A stretch of 64,000 nt of DNA from Thiocapsa roseopersicina. Lineage in GTDB: Bacteria > Pseudomonadota > Gammaproteobacteria > Chromatiales > Chromatiaceae. This document shows, piece by piece, positions 16,004 through 25,002 of this stretch. Location of the stretch: positions 186,001 to 250,000 of the forward strand of contig NZ_FNNZ01000004.1 in assembly GCF_900106925.1 (NCBI RefSeq). The letters run 5' to 3'. Under the pieces are notes generated by a model. It saw only the letters and a program-made list of their open reading frames with translations, was not told the DNA's origin and did no database searches. Within the stretch, counting starts at the first letter, position 1; every line of letters begins with the position of its first letter. Made by a program: the position numbers and the translations under genes.

Positions 16004-17023
16004 TTAGACCTTGAACCCATCTCTCATGAATGGTGTAAGCGAGTCTTCGAACGGCTTGTATTGAACCAGACCTTCGAACGACCCGCTAAGATCGATGACT
16101 TGCGTACCCATACCGTCGGTCGCAATCGAGGGATCGGCCCGATTCATCCGAGTCTCGGGGAAGGCGAGCTCGACCGGGGGATAAGGCCAAGGCCACGCAG
16201 TGCCCAGTGCCGCAACCGAGCTCATGTTGCCGATCCGGTTGTACAGGGTTTGATGGACATGGCCGTGGTAGGACATGACATTGTCGAACTTCGACAGGAT
16301 CTCGCGAATCTCCGGCGCATCCGAGGTTTGGAAGTTCCAGCGTGGGTAGTAGTCCCACAGCGGCGAGTGCGTGAAGATCACGACGGGGGTATCCGGAGCC
16401 AGGTCCTTGACGTCGTTGGCGAGCCATTCGAGCTGCTTTTCATGCACACCCCAAGGACCGGGAATCGGGCTTTCGAGCATTTCCATGACGGTCATGCGCT
16501 CCAGCGGGGTCATTCCCGCCTCGGTCCAGAAGTCGCGGACCAGGATGGAGTTGAGGCCGATGAAATGTACGCCTTTGTGGTTGAACGACCAGGTCTCGTC
16601 GCCGAAAAGACCCCGCCAAGCATCGCCCATGTCGAGATACCAGTCGTGCTCGCCGGGGATGAGCTTCAACGGCATTTTAAGACCAGCGAGGATCTTGTTC
16701 CCCTTCACCAGCTGGTCTTCCGTTCCGTTTTGTGCAACGTCGCCGCCGAACAAAACGAAATCCGGCAGCGGCGTCATCGCATTGACCTGTGCAACCGCAT
16801 CCGCGAGCTGTTGGTCGAACTTATGGTCGGGCATGCTATAGAGGTGCGCGTCGCTGATGATCGCAAACCGGAACGGCTCGACACCCCGTTTACCCGTCTG
16901 CGCGCGAACGATATCGACGACACCGAGATTGATTCCGACCGCCTGTGCGACCAGGGTCGTCAAGCCGGCCTTTCCCGCAAACGACAGAAACTGCCTTCTG
17001 CTGTGATCTACAATGTCAGACAT
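16004..17023 (-). CDS. Tat-exported metallophosphoesterase
   Basis: A 339-residue precursor with twin-arginine signal SRRQFLS (8-14) and a strong ribosome site (GAGGTGGAG). Calcineurin-like metal motifs follow in order: SDAHLY (Asp58, His60), GGDVAQNG (about 103), GEHDWY (about 133, where most family members have GNHD or GNHE), FTHSPLW (about 235) and YHGHVHQ (about 266). The periplasmic substrate is unknown. SoxB, the hydrolase of the Sox pathway, also has a metallophosphoesterase fold but is much larger; this protein heads a SoxYZ-containing cluster that lacks soxB, so it may stand in for it (inference). Confidence 0.85.
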   Translation of the reverse strand: MSDIVDHSRRQFLSFAGKAGLTTLVAQAVGINLGVVDIVRAQTGKRGVEPFRFAIISDAHLYSMPDHKFDQQLADAVAQVNAMTPLPDFVLFGGDVAQNGTEDQLVKGNKILAGLKMPLKLIPGEHDWYLDMGDAWRGLFGDETWSFNHKGVHFIGLNSILVRDFWTEAGMTPLERMTVMEMLESPIPGPWGVHEKQLEWLANDVKDLAPDTPVVIFTHSPLWDYYPRWNFQTSDAPEIREILSKFDNVMSYHGHVHQTLYNRIGNMSSVAALGTAWPWPYPPVELAFPETRMNRADPSIATDGMGTQVIDLSGSFEGLVQYKPFEDSLTPFMRDGFKV

Positions 17024-17634
17024 TGTTGTCTCCACCTCGTTGTTGGCGTCTTCTGAACAGCGCCGATAGTGTTTTCACGTATCCAAGACCTATTCAACGC
17101 ATCGACAGGGCAATGAACGGCTGCTGACCTAGCGAGGCGATTACGCGGATATCCAGGCCGCGCTCATTCGAGCGGAGATATCTATCGCTGTAGTCGTTAA
17201 CACCTATCGTCATTATTGACGTGATTAGGATGTAGTGTCGACAGGAATGGTGTCAAGAGTCCGACCAAAATAATTTTATCGGTGTGCAGCCTTCCGATTA
17301 TTCCATAATATTAGTAAAATCGAATGCTGTGGATCTATTGAGGTCCAACGCATTTCCAATCCGGACGACGCTAATTCATTTATTGAATTGTGGTAATTCG
17401 AGGTGTCGGGCTTCGCAGAGTGAGCCGGGGTTGATCGAGACGAAAATACAGTGGCTCGGATACCCAATCTCATTCGCTCGGATATCTCGTCAGATCAAAA
17501 GTGGCAGACATATCCGGTGAGTACGCTATCATCCAAAACCATCGGGGTGATGAACGAAGGCAGACACCTCGAAATCAAAGCATCGATCAGGGCGCGGACT
17601 CGCGCAACGACACCCACACCTCAGGAGTAGATCG
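17024..17634. other. AT-richer intergenic region upstream of the Sox-like cluster
   Basis: About 610 bases between the divergent phosphoesterase and YwaF-like genes, visibly poorer in GC than its surroundings. It contains a perfect palindrome CGTCA-TTAT-TGACG (17208-17221), an operator-like site, and an AT-rich block at 17270-17400. Open frames here (up to 78 codons) are not protein-like and overlap on both strands. It probably holds the promoters for both flanking transcripts; I could not pick a convincing -35/-10 pair. Confidence 0.5.
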
Positions 17635-18375
17635 ATGAGCACGGCGGGCCCACTCATCCTTTTCGGTACGGCACATTTAAGCAGCGTGCTCGTGATCGCC
17701 GCGGTCGGGATCGGGTTACCGTTTCTGGCGCGCCGCACGCTGAGCAGCGCGGCGCAATACCGAGTCGGGTTCTTAATCGCGGCCCTTTTGATCGGTCAGG
17801 AAGGATTTCACATCTGGTTGTTGGCGAACCACTACGATCGGCTCTTGAGCAGCCTGCTTCCTCTGCATCTGTGCGGACTGTCGGTCCTGCTCACGGCATG
17901 GACCCTCGCGGCACGGTCGTCTTCCGCGTACGAGATCGTCTACTTCTGGGCTTGGGGCGGGACCCTGCAGGCGCTCGTCACACCGGATCTGGACAGGGGA
18001 TTTCCCGATCCGGCCTTCATCGCCTTCTTTCTCGGGCATGGGCTCGTCATCGTCGGCGTCCTTTATGCCACCTTGGTCTATCGTTTCAGACCGCGACTCG
18101 TGTCCATCTTCAAATCCCTCGGTGTTTTGCTGCTCGTGGTCGCCGTCGTTGCTCCCGTCAACCTCTGGCTGGGGACGAACTATCTCTTCCTCTGCAGCAA
18201 GCCCGAGCAGGCGTCCTTGATGGATCTTCTCGGTCCCTGGCCTTGGTACATCCTGAGCCTGGCCGGATTGGCGCTGGTGTCGAGCTTCATCTATTACCTG
18301 CCGTTCCTGATCGGGGATCTCGTCGCGGCGAGGTCGCGTGCGACGCGGCGCTCGCCGCCGTCATCGACGCCGTGA
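17635..18375 (+). CDS. YwaF/TIGR02206-type integral membrane protein
   Basis: A 246-residue protein with about seven hydrophobic helices. LLPLHLCGLSVLLTAW, YFWAWGGTLQALVTPDL, FFLGHGLVI and YLFLCSKP are hallmarks of the YwaF family (related to TMEM164). Function is not established. A clear CAGGAG ribosome site lies before ATG 17635. It stands alone between the divergent phosphoesterase gene and the convergent cobalamin genes. Confidence 0.8.
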   Translation: MSTAGPLILFGTAHLSSVLVIAAVGIGLPFLARRTLSSAAQYRVGFLIAALLIGQEGFHIWLLANHYDRLLSSLLPLHLCGLSVLLTAWTLAARSSSAYEIVYFWAWGGTLQALVTPDLDRGFPDPAFIAFFLGHGLVIVGVLYATLVYRFRPRLVSIFKSLGVLLLVVAVVAPVNLWLGTNYLFLCSKPEQASLMDLLGPWPWYILSLAGLALVSSFIYYLPFLIGDLVAARSRATRRSPPSSTP

Positions 18376-18401
18376 AGCCAGGCGCACCGGGCCCAATGGA
18401 C

Positions 18402-19097
18402 TCAAGCGGCGCACAGGCTGCGCGGACGCTCCGGGGAAGGTCGCGAGAACGGGCGGACGACGGGTATCGGGTCGAGCCAGGCACGCACGCCGGGGTTCAA
18501 GCCGACCGCCGCGTCGACCGCGATGCCGCCTGCAGGATCCGGTAGACAGAACGGGATTCCCATCTGCGCAGCGGCGACGGCAACGCCGACCAATGCGGCG
18601 ATCTCGGGGCTTCCGAGATCACCCAAGGCATCATAGGGGTCGAAGCAAACGGATGGCTCCGGGAGATATCCGTCGAGACCGGGCAGCTCATGCGCCGCAT
18701 CAGGTGCAGAGGCATCCGTCGTGCCGAGCCACCACTCGGTCGCGGGGTGCACCGACGGGGCCACACCGATCAGGTGCGCGACCCCTGCAAGCTTGGCCCG
18801 CTCCGCCGCGTGGCGGCCGGCGCTCAAGGCGATGTCCAGACGGTGCTTGTCGAGTGGACGGGCCATCCGACACGGCGGATCCTCGCCGCGGATCCATCGA
18901 CAATCCGGGGCGAGACTGTCCGAACACACCTCGGAACAGGCCCGGAGCCGAAGGATCTCGATCTTGAGGTTCGCGTCGTCTTCGAGGTCATTCAGGCGCC
19001 GGGCAACAACGGGCAGGTTGGGCAACGCGACCCGCACCCGTCCCGCGCCGGAGAAGGAAAGGCTGCCGCCTTCCGAATCGAGCTGGACGCGCACCAC
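18402..19097 (-). CDS. CobT-like protein lacking the usual active-site loop
   Basis: About 231 residues if the GTG at 19097 is the start; no ATG is available in this frame and the true start could lie upstream, so the N-terminus is uncertain. The C-terminal third (DALGDLGSPEIAALVGVAV, IPFCLPDPAG, LNPGVRAWL) aligns by eye with the C-terminus of CobT, which activates dimethylbenzimidazole for the B12 lower ligand. The CobT signature GEMGIGNTT is absent; the equivalent region reads HLIGVAPSVHPATEWW. The N-terminal half is not recognised. It follows cobQ in the same direction, so a cobalamin-related role is likely, perhaps non-catalytic. Confidence 0.55.
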   Translation of the reverse strand: MVRVQLDSEGGSLSFSGAGRVRVALPNLPVVARRLNDLEDDANLKIEILRLRACSEVCSDSLAPDCRWIRGEDPPCRMARPLDKHRLDIALSAGRHAAERAKLAGVAHLIGVAPSVHPATEWWLGTTDASAPDAAHELPGLDGYLPEPSVCFDPYDALGDLGSPEIAALVGVAVAAAQMGIPFCLPDPAGGIAVDAAVGLNPGVRAWLDPIPVVRPFSRPSPERPRSLCAA

Positions 19098-19288
19098 CCG
19101 GATGCCTGGCGCGACCGAGATCGCCCGATCGACCGTCAGCGCGACATCGGATCGGGCTGCACCGAGATCATCCGCCCCATTGTTGCCGAGCGAGCCCGAT
19201 CGCTTGCGGTGAGCGCAGACGTCATCGGATCCCTGCGAACCCCGGGGGCGATCGCGATGCGCCGCGGGAACGCTCAGCCAGCCCGGTC

Positions 19289-20785
19289 TCAAGAGGATTC
19301 GGTCCCGCTGCCCGGCGCCGCGTCGCACAGAATCCGCTCGATGCGTCCGAGATCCAGATGCTGCTCGATGCTGTCGGCCAAGCGCTCCAGGGCCGCCTCG
19401 CGGATCGCACGATAGTCCGGGGTCTCCTGTACCGCCAGGCCGGCCCAACGCAGCAACGCCGACGTCGCGGCGGGCGACTCGAAGAGTCCGTGTAGATAGG
19501 TCCCCAAGATCCGTCCGTCCTCCGAAACCGCACCGTCCGGACGCTCGCCCCGTCCATCGTTCAGAAGCACCGCCGGATGCTCGAGCGCCGGACCGCTCGT
19601 CCGGCCGGCATGGATCTCGTACCCCGTCACCGCGGCGTCCTCCAGCCGGAGTCGGCCGGAGACATTGGCCAGGATCTTCTCGGGCGCGAGCCGGGTCTCC
19701 AGATCCAACAGACCAAGACCCGGCCCCTCGCCCGGATCGCCTTCCAGACCCTGAGGATCGAGGATCCGGGTGCCGAGCATCTGAAAGCCGCCGCAGATCC
19801 CGATCAGCCGGCCGCCGTAGCGCAGATGCCGCGCGATCGCGGGCTCCCAGCCCTCGCGACGCAACCAATCCAGATCCGAGCGTACCGACTTGGATCCGGG
19901 AAGGATGATGAGATCCGCAGGCGGCGGAACCTCTCCGGCCAAGACATACCGCAGGTCGACCTGAGGATGGAGCCGCAGGGGGTCGAGGTCGGTGTGGTTG
20001 CTGATGCGCGGCAGCCGCGGGACGATCACCCGCAGGGCGTCGCTCGGCTTGTCGCCCTGGCGCACGGCAACCGCATCCTCGGCCTCCAGATGCAGACCGT
20101 GCAGATAGGGCAAGACGCCGAGCACCGGCTTGCCGGTCTCGCGCTCGAGCCAGTCCAGACCCGGCTGCAGGAGCGCAATGTCGCCTCGGAAGCGATTGAT
20201 CACGAATCCGACCACCCTCGCCCGCTCGCTCGGCGCGAGCAACGCCAGCGTGCCGACCAGATGGGCGAAGACCCCGCCGCGGTCGATGTCCGCGATCAGG
20301 ATCACTGGGCAGTCAACCGCCTCGGCGAACCCCATGTTGGCGATGTCGTGCTCGCGCAGATTGATCTCGGCCGGACTGCCCGCGCCCTCCACGACGATGC
20401 GATCGAAGGACGCGCCGAGCCGGGCATGGGACTCCAGCACGGCGGCGCGGGCGACGCGTTTGTAGTCGTGATAGGCGACGGCGTCCATGTTGCCGACGGC
20501 CCGGCCCTGGATGATGACCTGGGCGCCGCGGTCCGAATTGGGTTTGAGCAAGACCGGGTTCATGTCGACGGTCGGCGCCAGCCCGCAGGCCTGCGCCTGA
20601 ACGGCTTGGGCCCGGCCGATCTCGCCGCCGTCGGCGGTCACCGCGCTGTTCAGGGCCATGTTCTGCGGCTTGAAGGGAGCGACCTTCACGCCGCGTCGGC
20701 TGAAGCAACGGCACAGACCAGCCACCAGGACACTCTTGCCCGCGTCCGAGGTCGTGCCTTGGACCATGAGGGTCGCTGCGGTCAT
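19289..20785 (-). CDS. cobQ: Cobyric acid synthase
   Basis: A 498-residue glutamine amidotransferase. The N-terminal dethiobiotin-synthetase-like ATPase domain has [12 protein letters not shown] (7-18) and KPQNMALNS. The C-terminal GATase domain has ICGGFQMLG with Cys about 333, and the late YLHGLFES histidine. It amidates adenosylcobyrinate a,c-diamide to cobyric acid. ATG 20785 overlaps the stop codon of cobD (ATGA), so the pair is translationally coupled. Confidence 0.95.
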   Translation of the reverse strand: MTAATLMVQGTTSDAGKSVLVAGLCRCFSRRGVKVAPFKPQNMALNSAVTADGGEIGRAQAVQAQACGLAPTVDMNPVLLKPNSDRGAQVIIQGRAVGNMDAVAYHDYKRVARAAVLESHARLGASFDRIVVEGAGSPAEINLREHDIANMGFAEAVDCPVILIADIDRGGVFAHLVGTLALLAPSERARVVGFVINRFRGDIALLQPGLDWLERETGKPVLGVLPYLHGLHLEAEDAVAVRQGDKPSDALRVIVPRLPRISNHTDLDPLRLHPQVDLRYVLAGEVPPPADLIILPGSKSVRSDLDWLRREGWEPAIARHLRYGGRLIGICGGFQMLGTRILDPQGLEGDPGEGPGLGLLDLETRLAPEKILANVSGRLRLEDAAVTGYEIHAGRTSGPALEHPAVLLNDGRGERPDGAVSEDGRILGTYLHGLFESPAATSALLRWAGLAVQETPDYRAIREAALERLADSIEQHLDLGRIERILCDAAPGSGTESS

Positions 20786-21945
20786 CTTGGAGCTCCGGGG
20801 ACGGGGGCGGGAACGGGGGCGGGGGGCGGGGAAATCGACGAGAAAGGCCGAATGCCGGGGGTCTCGGCGACTGCTTGCGGGAACACATCCGTGTGCGCAT
20901 CCGACGCCAGACACCGCAGCCCCGACTCGAGCCGCGCCCAGCCCGCCTCGGTACCCGGCAGTCCGAAGCGAAGACTCGGCGGTGCCTCGAAGCGCCGTAC
21001 CCAGATCCCCTGACGCGCGAGTCGATCCTGGATGGCCGGAGCCTCCGCCGTGCAGATCCATTGAAACAGATCGGTTCCGCCCGTCGGCGCGAGACCGTAA
21101 TCGGACAGCAGGGCAGCAAGCCGAACGGAGGCCAGGCGCAGCGACGCGCGGGTCGCCTCCTGCCATGGCGAATCGGTCAAGGCGAGCCGCGCGACATGGC
21201 GGGCCGGGCCGCTCAATGTCCAGGGTCCGAGACGCGAACGCAGGGCCTCGCGCAGATCGGACGTGCCGAGCACGAACCCGACGCGCACCCCGGCGAGCCC
21301 GAAGAACTTGCCCAACGAACGCAGGACGATCAAACCCGGGCGATCGGTATAGGGGGCGAGGCTGTGCTGCGGGGTCGTATCCATGAATGCCTCGTCGACC
21401 ACGAGCCAGCCACCCCGTGCGGCAAGCCGCGCATGCCAGTCGAGCAACCGACTTACCGGCCACACTCGGCCCGTCGGGTTGTTCGGGTTGATGACGAGCA
21501 GGACGTCGAGTCCGTCCGCACCCGCGCCGGGCCCGTCCCCGGGGTCTCCGTCATCGAGGTGCACCAGGGTGTGACCGGCGCGCCGCCAAGCCCGGGCATG
21601 CTCCTGATAGCCGACCCTCGGCACCCCGACGCGTCCGGGCACTCGCAGCTCGGGCAAACTCTGGATCGCGGCCTGCGAGCCGGCAACCGGGAGGAGCGCA
21701 GACGCGCCGTAACACCGCGCGGCCGCCTCTTCCAATCCATCCTCCTCTTCGGGCAGTCGTGCCCATGCGGTGCCGGGCACCTCGGGCACGGGCCAGCCAT
21801 CGGGATTGATGCCGGTCGAGAGATCCAACCAATCCTGCGAGGGGATGCGGTAACGCGCGGCGGCCTCGCGCAGACGCCCGCCGTGGTCCAGAGGCGGCGG
21901 CGTCGGAGCGAGCGATCGGGCAGTAGGCAAGCGATGGGCAGTCAT
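20782..21945 (-). CDS. cobD: Threonine-phosphate decarboxylase
   Basis: A 387-residue aspartate-aminotransferase-fold PLP enzyme. [12 protein letters not shown] near the N-terminus, INPNNPTGR (about 165), VVDEAFMD (about 195) and the Schiff-base lysine in [11 protein letters not shown] (about 225) identify CobD/CobC, which makes aminopropanol phosphate for cobalamin assembly. ATG 21945 starts [13 protein letters not shown]. The extreme C-terminus is a Pro/Ala/Val-rich low-complexity tail encoded by a G-rich tract (about 20790-20835). It is divergent from cbiQ. Confidence 0.93.
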   Translation of the reverse strand: MTAHRLPTARSLAPTPPPLDHGGRLREAAARYRIPSQDWLDLSTGINPDGWPVPEVPGTAWARLPEEEDGLEEAAARCYGASALLPVAGSQAAIQSLPELRVPGRVGVPRVGYQEHARAWRRAGHTLVHLDDGDPGDGPGAGADGLDVLLVINPNNPTGRVWPVSRLLDWHARLAARGGWLVVDEAFMDTTPQHSLAPYTDRPGLIVLRSLGKFFGLAGVRVGFVLGTSDLREALRSRLGPWTLSGPARHVARLALTDSPWQEATRASLRLASVRLAALLSDYGLAPTGGTDLFQWICTAEAPAIQDRLARQGIWVRRFEAPPSLRFGLPGTEAGWARLESGLRCLASDAHTDVFPQAVAETPGIRPFSSISPPPAPVPAPVPGAPR

Positions 21946-22132
21946 CGCGCCAATCTGCCAGCGGGGTCGGTTTTGTGCAAGCGCACAAGCGGCCGACATT
22001 GATGGTGCCGGGGCCGTTCATTTAGACTGACCGGCCGGGTCGCAGGTACGGCGCGCTCGTCACGACGGCGACGCCCGATCCGTCTTCGGCCGAACCACAA
22101 CCACCCAGACGGGCGTCCCCGCCGAGGTCAAC

Positions 22133-22906
22133 ATGCACATCGTCGACGCCTTGTCGGATCGGGCCGAGCACGGCTTGCTCCGAACGCTCGACCCGCGTCT
22201 GCGCATCATGGCCGCCGCCCTGTTTGCCTTGGTCGTGGTCTCGCTATCCGGTCTCGCGACACTCCTGACAGCGTTGGGCCTGGCCCTCTCGGTGATGCTC
22301 GCGGCGCGTCTGCCGGCCGGCCCGACGCTGCGACGCATGGCCGCGATGGACGGCTTCATGCTGATGATCCTCGTCCTGCTGCCCTTCACCGTGCCGGGCA
22401 CGCCGATCGTCGAAAGGGGCGGATTCACCGCGAGCGCGGAGGGACTGATCAAGGCCGTCGAGATCCTGCTCAAGGCCAATGCCGTCGTCTTGGCTCTCTT
22501 GGCCCTGGTCGGCAGCCTGGATGCGGTCACGCTCGGACACGCCTTGGCGCGCCTGCGGATGCCGGCGAACCTGGTCCAGCTGCTCTTTTTTACGGTGCGT
22601 TACATCGGCGTCATCAGCGAGGAATATGCCCGCCTGCGCACCGCCATGCGTGCGCGCGGTTTTCGGCCGGCGAACACCCTCCACACCTACCGCAGCATCG
22701 GCTATCTCGTCGGGATGCTTCTGGTGCGCAGCCTCGAACGCTCGGAGCGCATCCTCGCGGCGATGCGTTGCCGCGGGTTCGAAGGTCGCTTTCATCTGCT
22801 CGACGCCTTCGCCTACGGCCGAGCCGACGCCCTCTTCGCCGGGCTTACCGCCGTCGCCTGCACGGGACTGCTGATCATGGATCTTACGTATGCCGCTGCT
22901 GTTTGA
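22133..22906 (+). CDS. cbiQ: Cobalt ECF transporter transmembrane component CbiQ
   Basis: A 257-residue EcfT-family membrane protein with about five helices and two coupling motifs, AMRARGF (about 176) and AMRCRGF (about 217), which dock with the ATPase. It starts MHIVDALSDRAE, typical of CbiQ. It forms a cobalt importer with CbiO and a CbiM substrate-binding subunit; cbiM is not in the window. It overlaps cbiO by 17 bp. Placement next to cobD and cobQ supports cobalt as the substrate. Confidence 0.92.
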   Translation: MHIVDALSDRAEHGLLRTLDPRLRIMAAALFALVVVSLSGLATLLTALGLALSVMLAARLPAGPTLRRMAAMDGFMLMILVLLPFTVPGTPIVERGGFTASAEGLIKAVEILLKANAVVLALLALVGSLDAVTLGHALARLRMPANLVQLLFFTVRYIGVISEEYARLRTAMRARGFRPANTLHTYRSIGYLVGMLLVRSLERSERILAAMRCRGFEGRFHLLDAFAYGRADALFAGLTAVACTGLLIMDLTYAAAV

Positions 22907-23576
22907 GCTGACCGGGATCCGCTTCGCCTATCCCGGCCGCCCGCCGGTGCTGAACGGGCTGAGTCTAAGGCTCGACGAGGGCGAGCGCATCGCCTTGGCC
23001 GGGCCCAACGGCGCCGGCAAGAGCACGCTCCTGCACATCATGGTCGGACTGCTGCGCCCGCAGGCGGGGACGGTTGTCGCGTTCGGCGTGCCGCGCCGCA
23101 ACGAGCGGGAGTTCCATGAGGTTCGACGGCGTGCCGGCTTGGTGTTCCAGGATCCGGACGACCAACTCTTTTGTCCGACGGTGGCCGAAGACATCGCCTT
23201 CGGGCCGCTCAATCTGGGCAGATCCAGGGCCGAGGTCCTTGAGATCGTCGATCGCACGCTTGCGCGCCTGGACTTGTCCCATCTGCGCGATCGCGTCACG
23301 CACAAGCTCTCCGGCGGCGAGAAACGCCTGGTGAGCCTCGCCACGGTTCTGGCGATGGAGCCGGATGTGCTCTTGCTCGACGAGCCCGGGAACGGGCTCG
23401 ACGAGGAGACCCGCGGGCGCCTGGTCAGGATCCTGAACGACCTCCCGCACGCCTTGGTGGTCATCTCGCACGACGCCCGGTTCAGACGGGCGGTCACCAG
23501 TCACCAATACCGTCTCCGCGATGGCCGGATCGGTCCGTCGGAGACGCACGTCGCCGGCGGTGCGGTCGAACCCTGA
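22890..23576 (+). CDS. cbiO: Cobalt ECF transporter ATPase CbiO
   Basis: A 228-residue ABC ATPase. Walker A is GPNGAGKST (about 38-46), the Q-loop FQDPDDQLF is characteristic of ECF ATPases, the signature is LSGGEKR (about 138), Walker B LLLDEPGNGLD (about 161) and the H-loop VISHD (about 190). It energises cobalt uptake with CbiQ, whose gene overlaps its start. Confidence 0.93.
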   Translation: MPLLFELTGIRFAYPGRPPVLNGLSLRLDEGERIALAGPNGAGKSTLLHIMVGLLRPQAGTVVAFGVPRRNEREFHEVRRRAGLVFQDPDDQLFCPTVAEDIAFGPLNLGRSRAEVLEIVDRTLARLDLSHLRDRVTHKLSGGEKRLVSLATVLAMEPDVLLLDEPGNGLDEETRGRLVRILNDLPHALVVISHDARFRRAVTSHQYRLRDGRIGPSETHVAGGAVEP

Positions 23577-23600
23577 TCCGCGGCGCGGCGCTGGACGCGC

Positions 23601-23957
23601 TCACTCGGTCTGCTTGGCGTCCAAACCGATCGGGCTGTATTGGATCCGCACCGCCATCCAGAAGGCGTAGGCCGCAAGGACCATCAGGAACCCGAGGATG
23701 TCGAGGACGGAAAAGACCCGCTCGCGGTCGACGACGAACCAGATCGCGGCCAGAACCATCCCCGTGAAGAGGATTCCCATCACATAGAGAGGTGCGAGGC
23801 CGAGCCGCATGCCTTCAAGGTGTTGATGGATCTTCTGCTCGCGGTTCTGCGCGGCGGCGCGCTCGCGGGCCCCGATCACGGCACGTCGATGGGCCAACGC
23901 TTGGTATACCAACCAGGCGCCCATGAGGAGACAGACTGCTCCGAGATAATATTTCAT
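23601..23957 (-). CDS. Small hypothetical membrane protein
   Basis: A 118-residue protein starting MKYYLGAVCLLMGAW with three hydrophobic segments (about 3-20, 53-73 and 82-102) separated by a charged, Arg/Gln-rich loop (REQKIHQHLEGM). No family is recognised. ATG 23957 is preferred over an upstream frame extension because the hydrophobic N-terminus begins there. It is convergent with cbiO. Confidence 0.6.
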   Translation of the reverse strand: MKYYLGAVCLLMGAWLVYQALAHRRAVIGARERAAAQNREQKIHQHLEGMRLGLAPLYVMGILFTGMVLAAIWFVVDRERVFSVLDILGFLMVLAAYAFWMAVRIQYSPIGLDAKQTE

Positions 23958-24103
23958 CGCGTGGTTACCTCGATCTTCGGTCCAGGACAGAGGTCTCGGC
24001 ACCCCGCCGAGCCGGGGGCGATGCTACTCGCGAGCGCCGATGCCAACAAGCCGGCGCGGTCTGCTGCATGGCCCGCCCGGGGGCAGCGGGAAGCGATCAG
24101 CTG

Positions 24104-24880
24104 TCAAAGGTTTGCCGCTCCCGTGCGGATCCAGTCGATCAGGGACTGCACCGCCAGTCCGGCCCCCTCGATCAGGCCCCCGAGCGTCTCGACTAAACGA
24201 TCGGCGACGACAACGGCCATCTGAGGCAGGTTTTCGGCCGGCAGCAAACCCCGATCGAGCGCGGGTGCAAACCACGCCAGCGCGACGACGACGGCCAGCA
24301 TGCCGAGACTGCTCCGAGGATCGGTCAGACTGAAGGGCTTGAGCGCGGTCCCGAAAGAGCGCTTGACCCGACTGTTCAGGAGATCGACGCTGTAGAGCTC
24401 GTCCAGGACAAGATGGGTGAGGTAGCCAATCCCGACCATGAGGCCGGCGATCCAGGCCGACTCCGCGGTCCGGTCCATCGTCCAATGCGCGATGTTGACG
24501 GTCGCCAGCGCCGCCGCGGCGATCCCGAGCCAGGAATGCCAGATGCCGCGGTGGACCGTCGCACGGGTGAAGATCTCGATGATCAGGTAGCGCACGCAGA
24601 GAAAGACGCCGACCCAAATGAGTGCAACCTCGAGCGGAAGAAACTTGCCGATCAGAGGAAGGGTCATGGCGAAGGCGACCGCAACCCCGAGCACATTGAA
24701 GAAGGCACGCACGGGCTTGGAGGCATCGGCATCGATGTCCGGAAGGAGACTCCCGGCCACGCCCAGTGCAAAATAGTCGAGTGTTGCGCCCTGCTCGACC
24801 AATCCGGCGCCGTGCAAACCGAGCACCGCGGTCACGCTCACGAAGATGCCGCCGTTGAGATGAGTCTGAAAATTGGCCAT
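24104..24880 (-). CDS. Membrane-bound metal-dependent hydrolase (YdjM/DUF457 family)
   Basis: A 258-residue protein starting MANFQTHLNGG with the family's metal-binding motifs THLNGG, SLLPDIDAD (about 46), VHRGIWHS (about 107) and THLVLDELYS (about 145), interspersed with membrane helices. YdjM-family proteins are inner-membrane phospholipase-C/P1-nuclease-like hydrolases of unknown substrate; E. coli ydjM is LexA-controlled. I saw no LexA box here. Confidence 0.85.
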   Translation of the reverse strand: MANFQTHLNGGIFVSVTAVLGLHGAGLVEQGATLDYFALGVAGSLLPDIDADASKPVRAFFNVLGVAVAFAMTLPLIGKFLPLEVALIWVGVFLCVRYLIIEIFTRATVHRGIWHSWLGIAAAALATVNIAHWTMDRTAESAWIAGLMVGIGYLTHLVLDELYSVDLLNSRVKRSFGTALKPFSLTDPRSSLGMLAVVVALAWFAPALDRGLLPAENLPQMAVVVADRLVETLGGLIEGAGLAVQSLIDWIRTGAANL

Positions 24881-24952
24881 GCGCGACCTCGGGTTCGGGA
24901 ACAGAGGGGACCGATTGCCGGCCCCGAAACCCGCAGAGACTAACAGGGCGGA

Positions 24953-24969
24953 GGCTCAAACGGTGAGCC
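24953..24969. promoter_or_regulatory. Small palindrome GGCTCA-AACGG-TGAGCC
   Basis: A perfect 6-bp inverted repeat with a five-base loop lying 33 bases before the MEKHLA gene. Its core GCTCAAACGGTGAGC recurs exactly at 60826-60840, about 80 bases upstream of the putA start, so it may be a shared intergenic signal rather than chance. Confidence 0.4.
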
Positions 24970-25002
24970 TGCCCCTTCGAATTCAGACAGGATCATCAGG
25001 CG

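Noticed and set aside
19098-19868. Upstream extension of the CobT-like frame
   Set aside because: The frame stays open through the cobQ 3' region but reads as an Arg/Gly/Ser-rich antiframe of cobQ; only the part downstream of about 19150 looks like protein.
21946-22132. Possible cobalamin riboswitch between cobD and cbiQ
   Set aside because: No recognisable B12-box core (GCCACTG) on either strand and the gap is short for the full structure.
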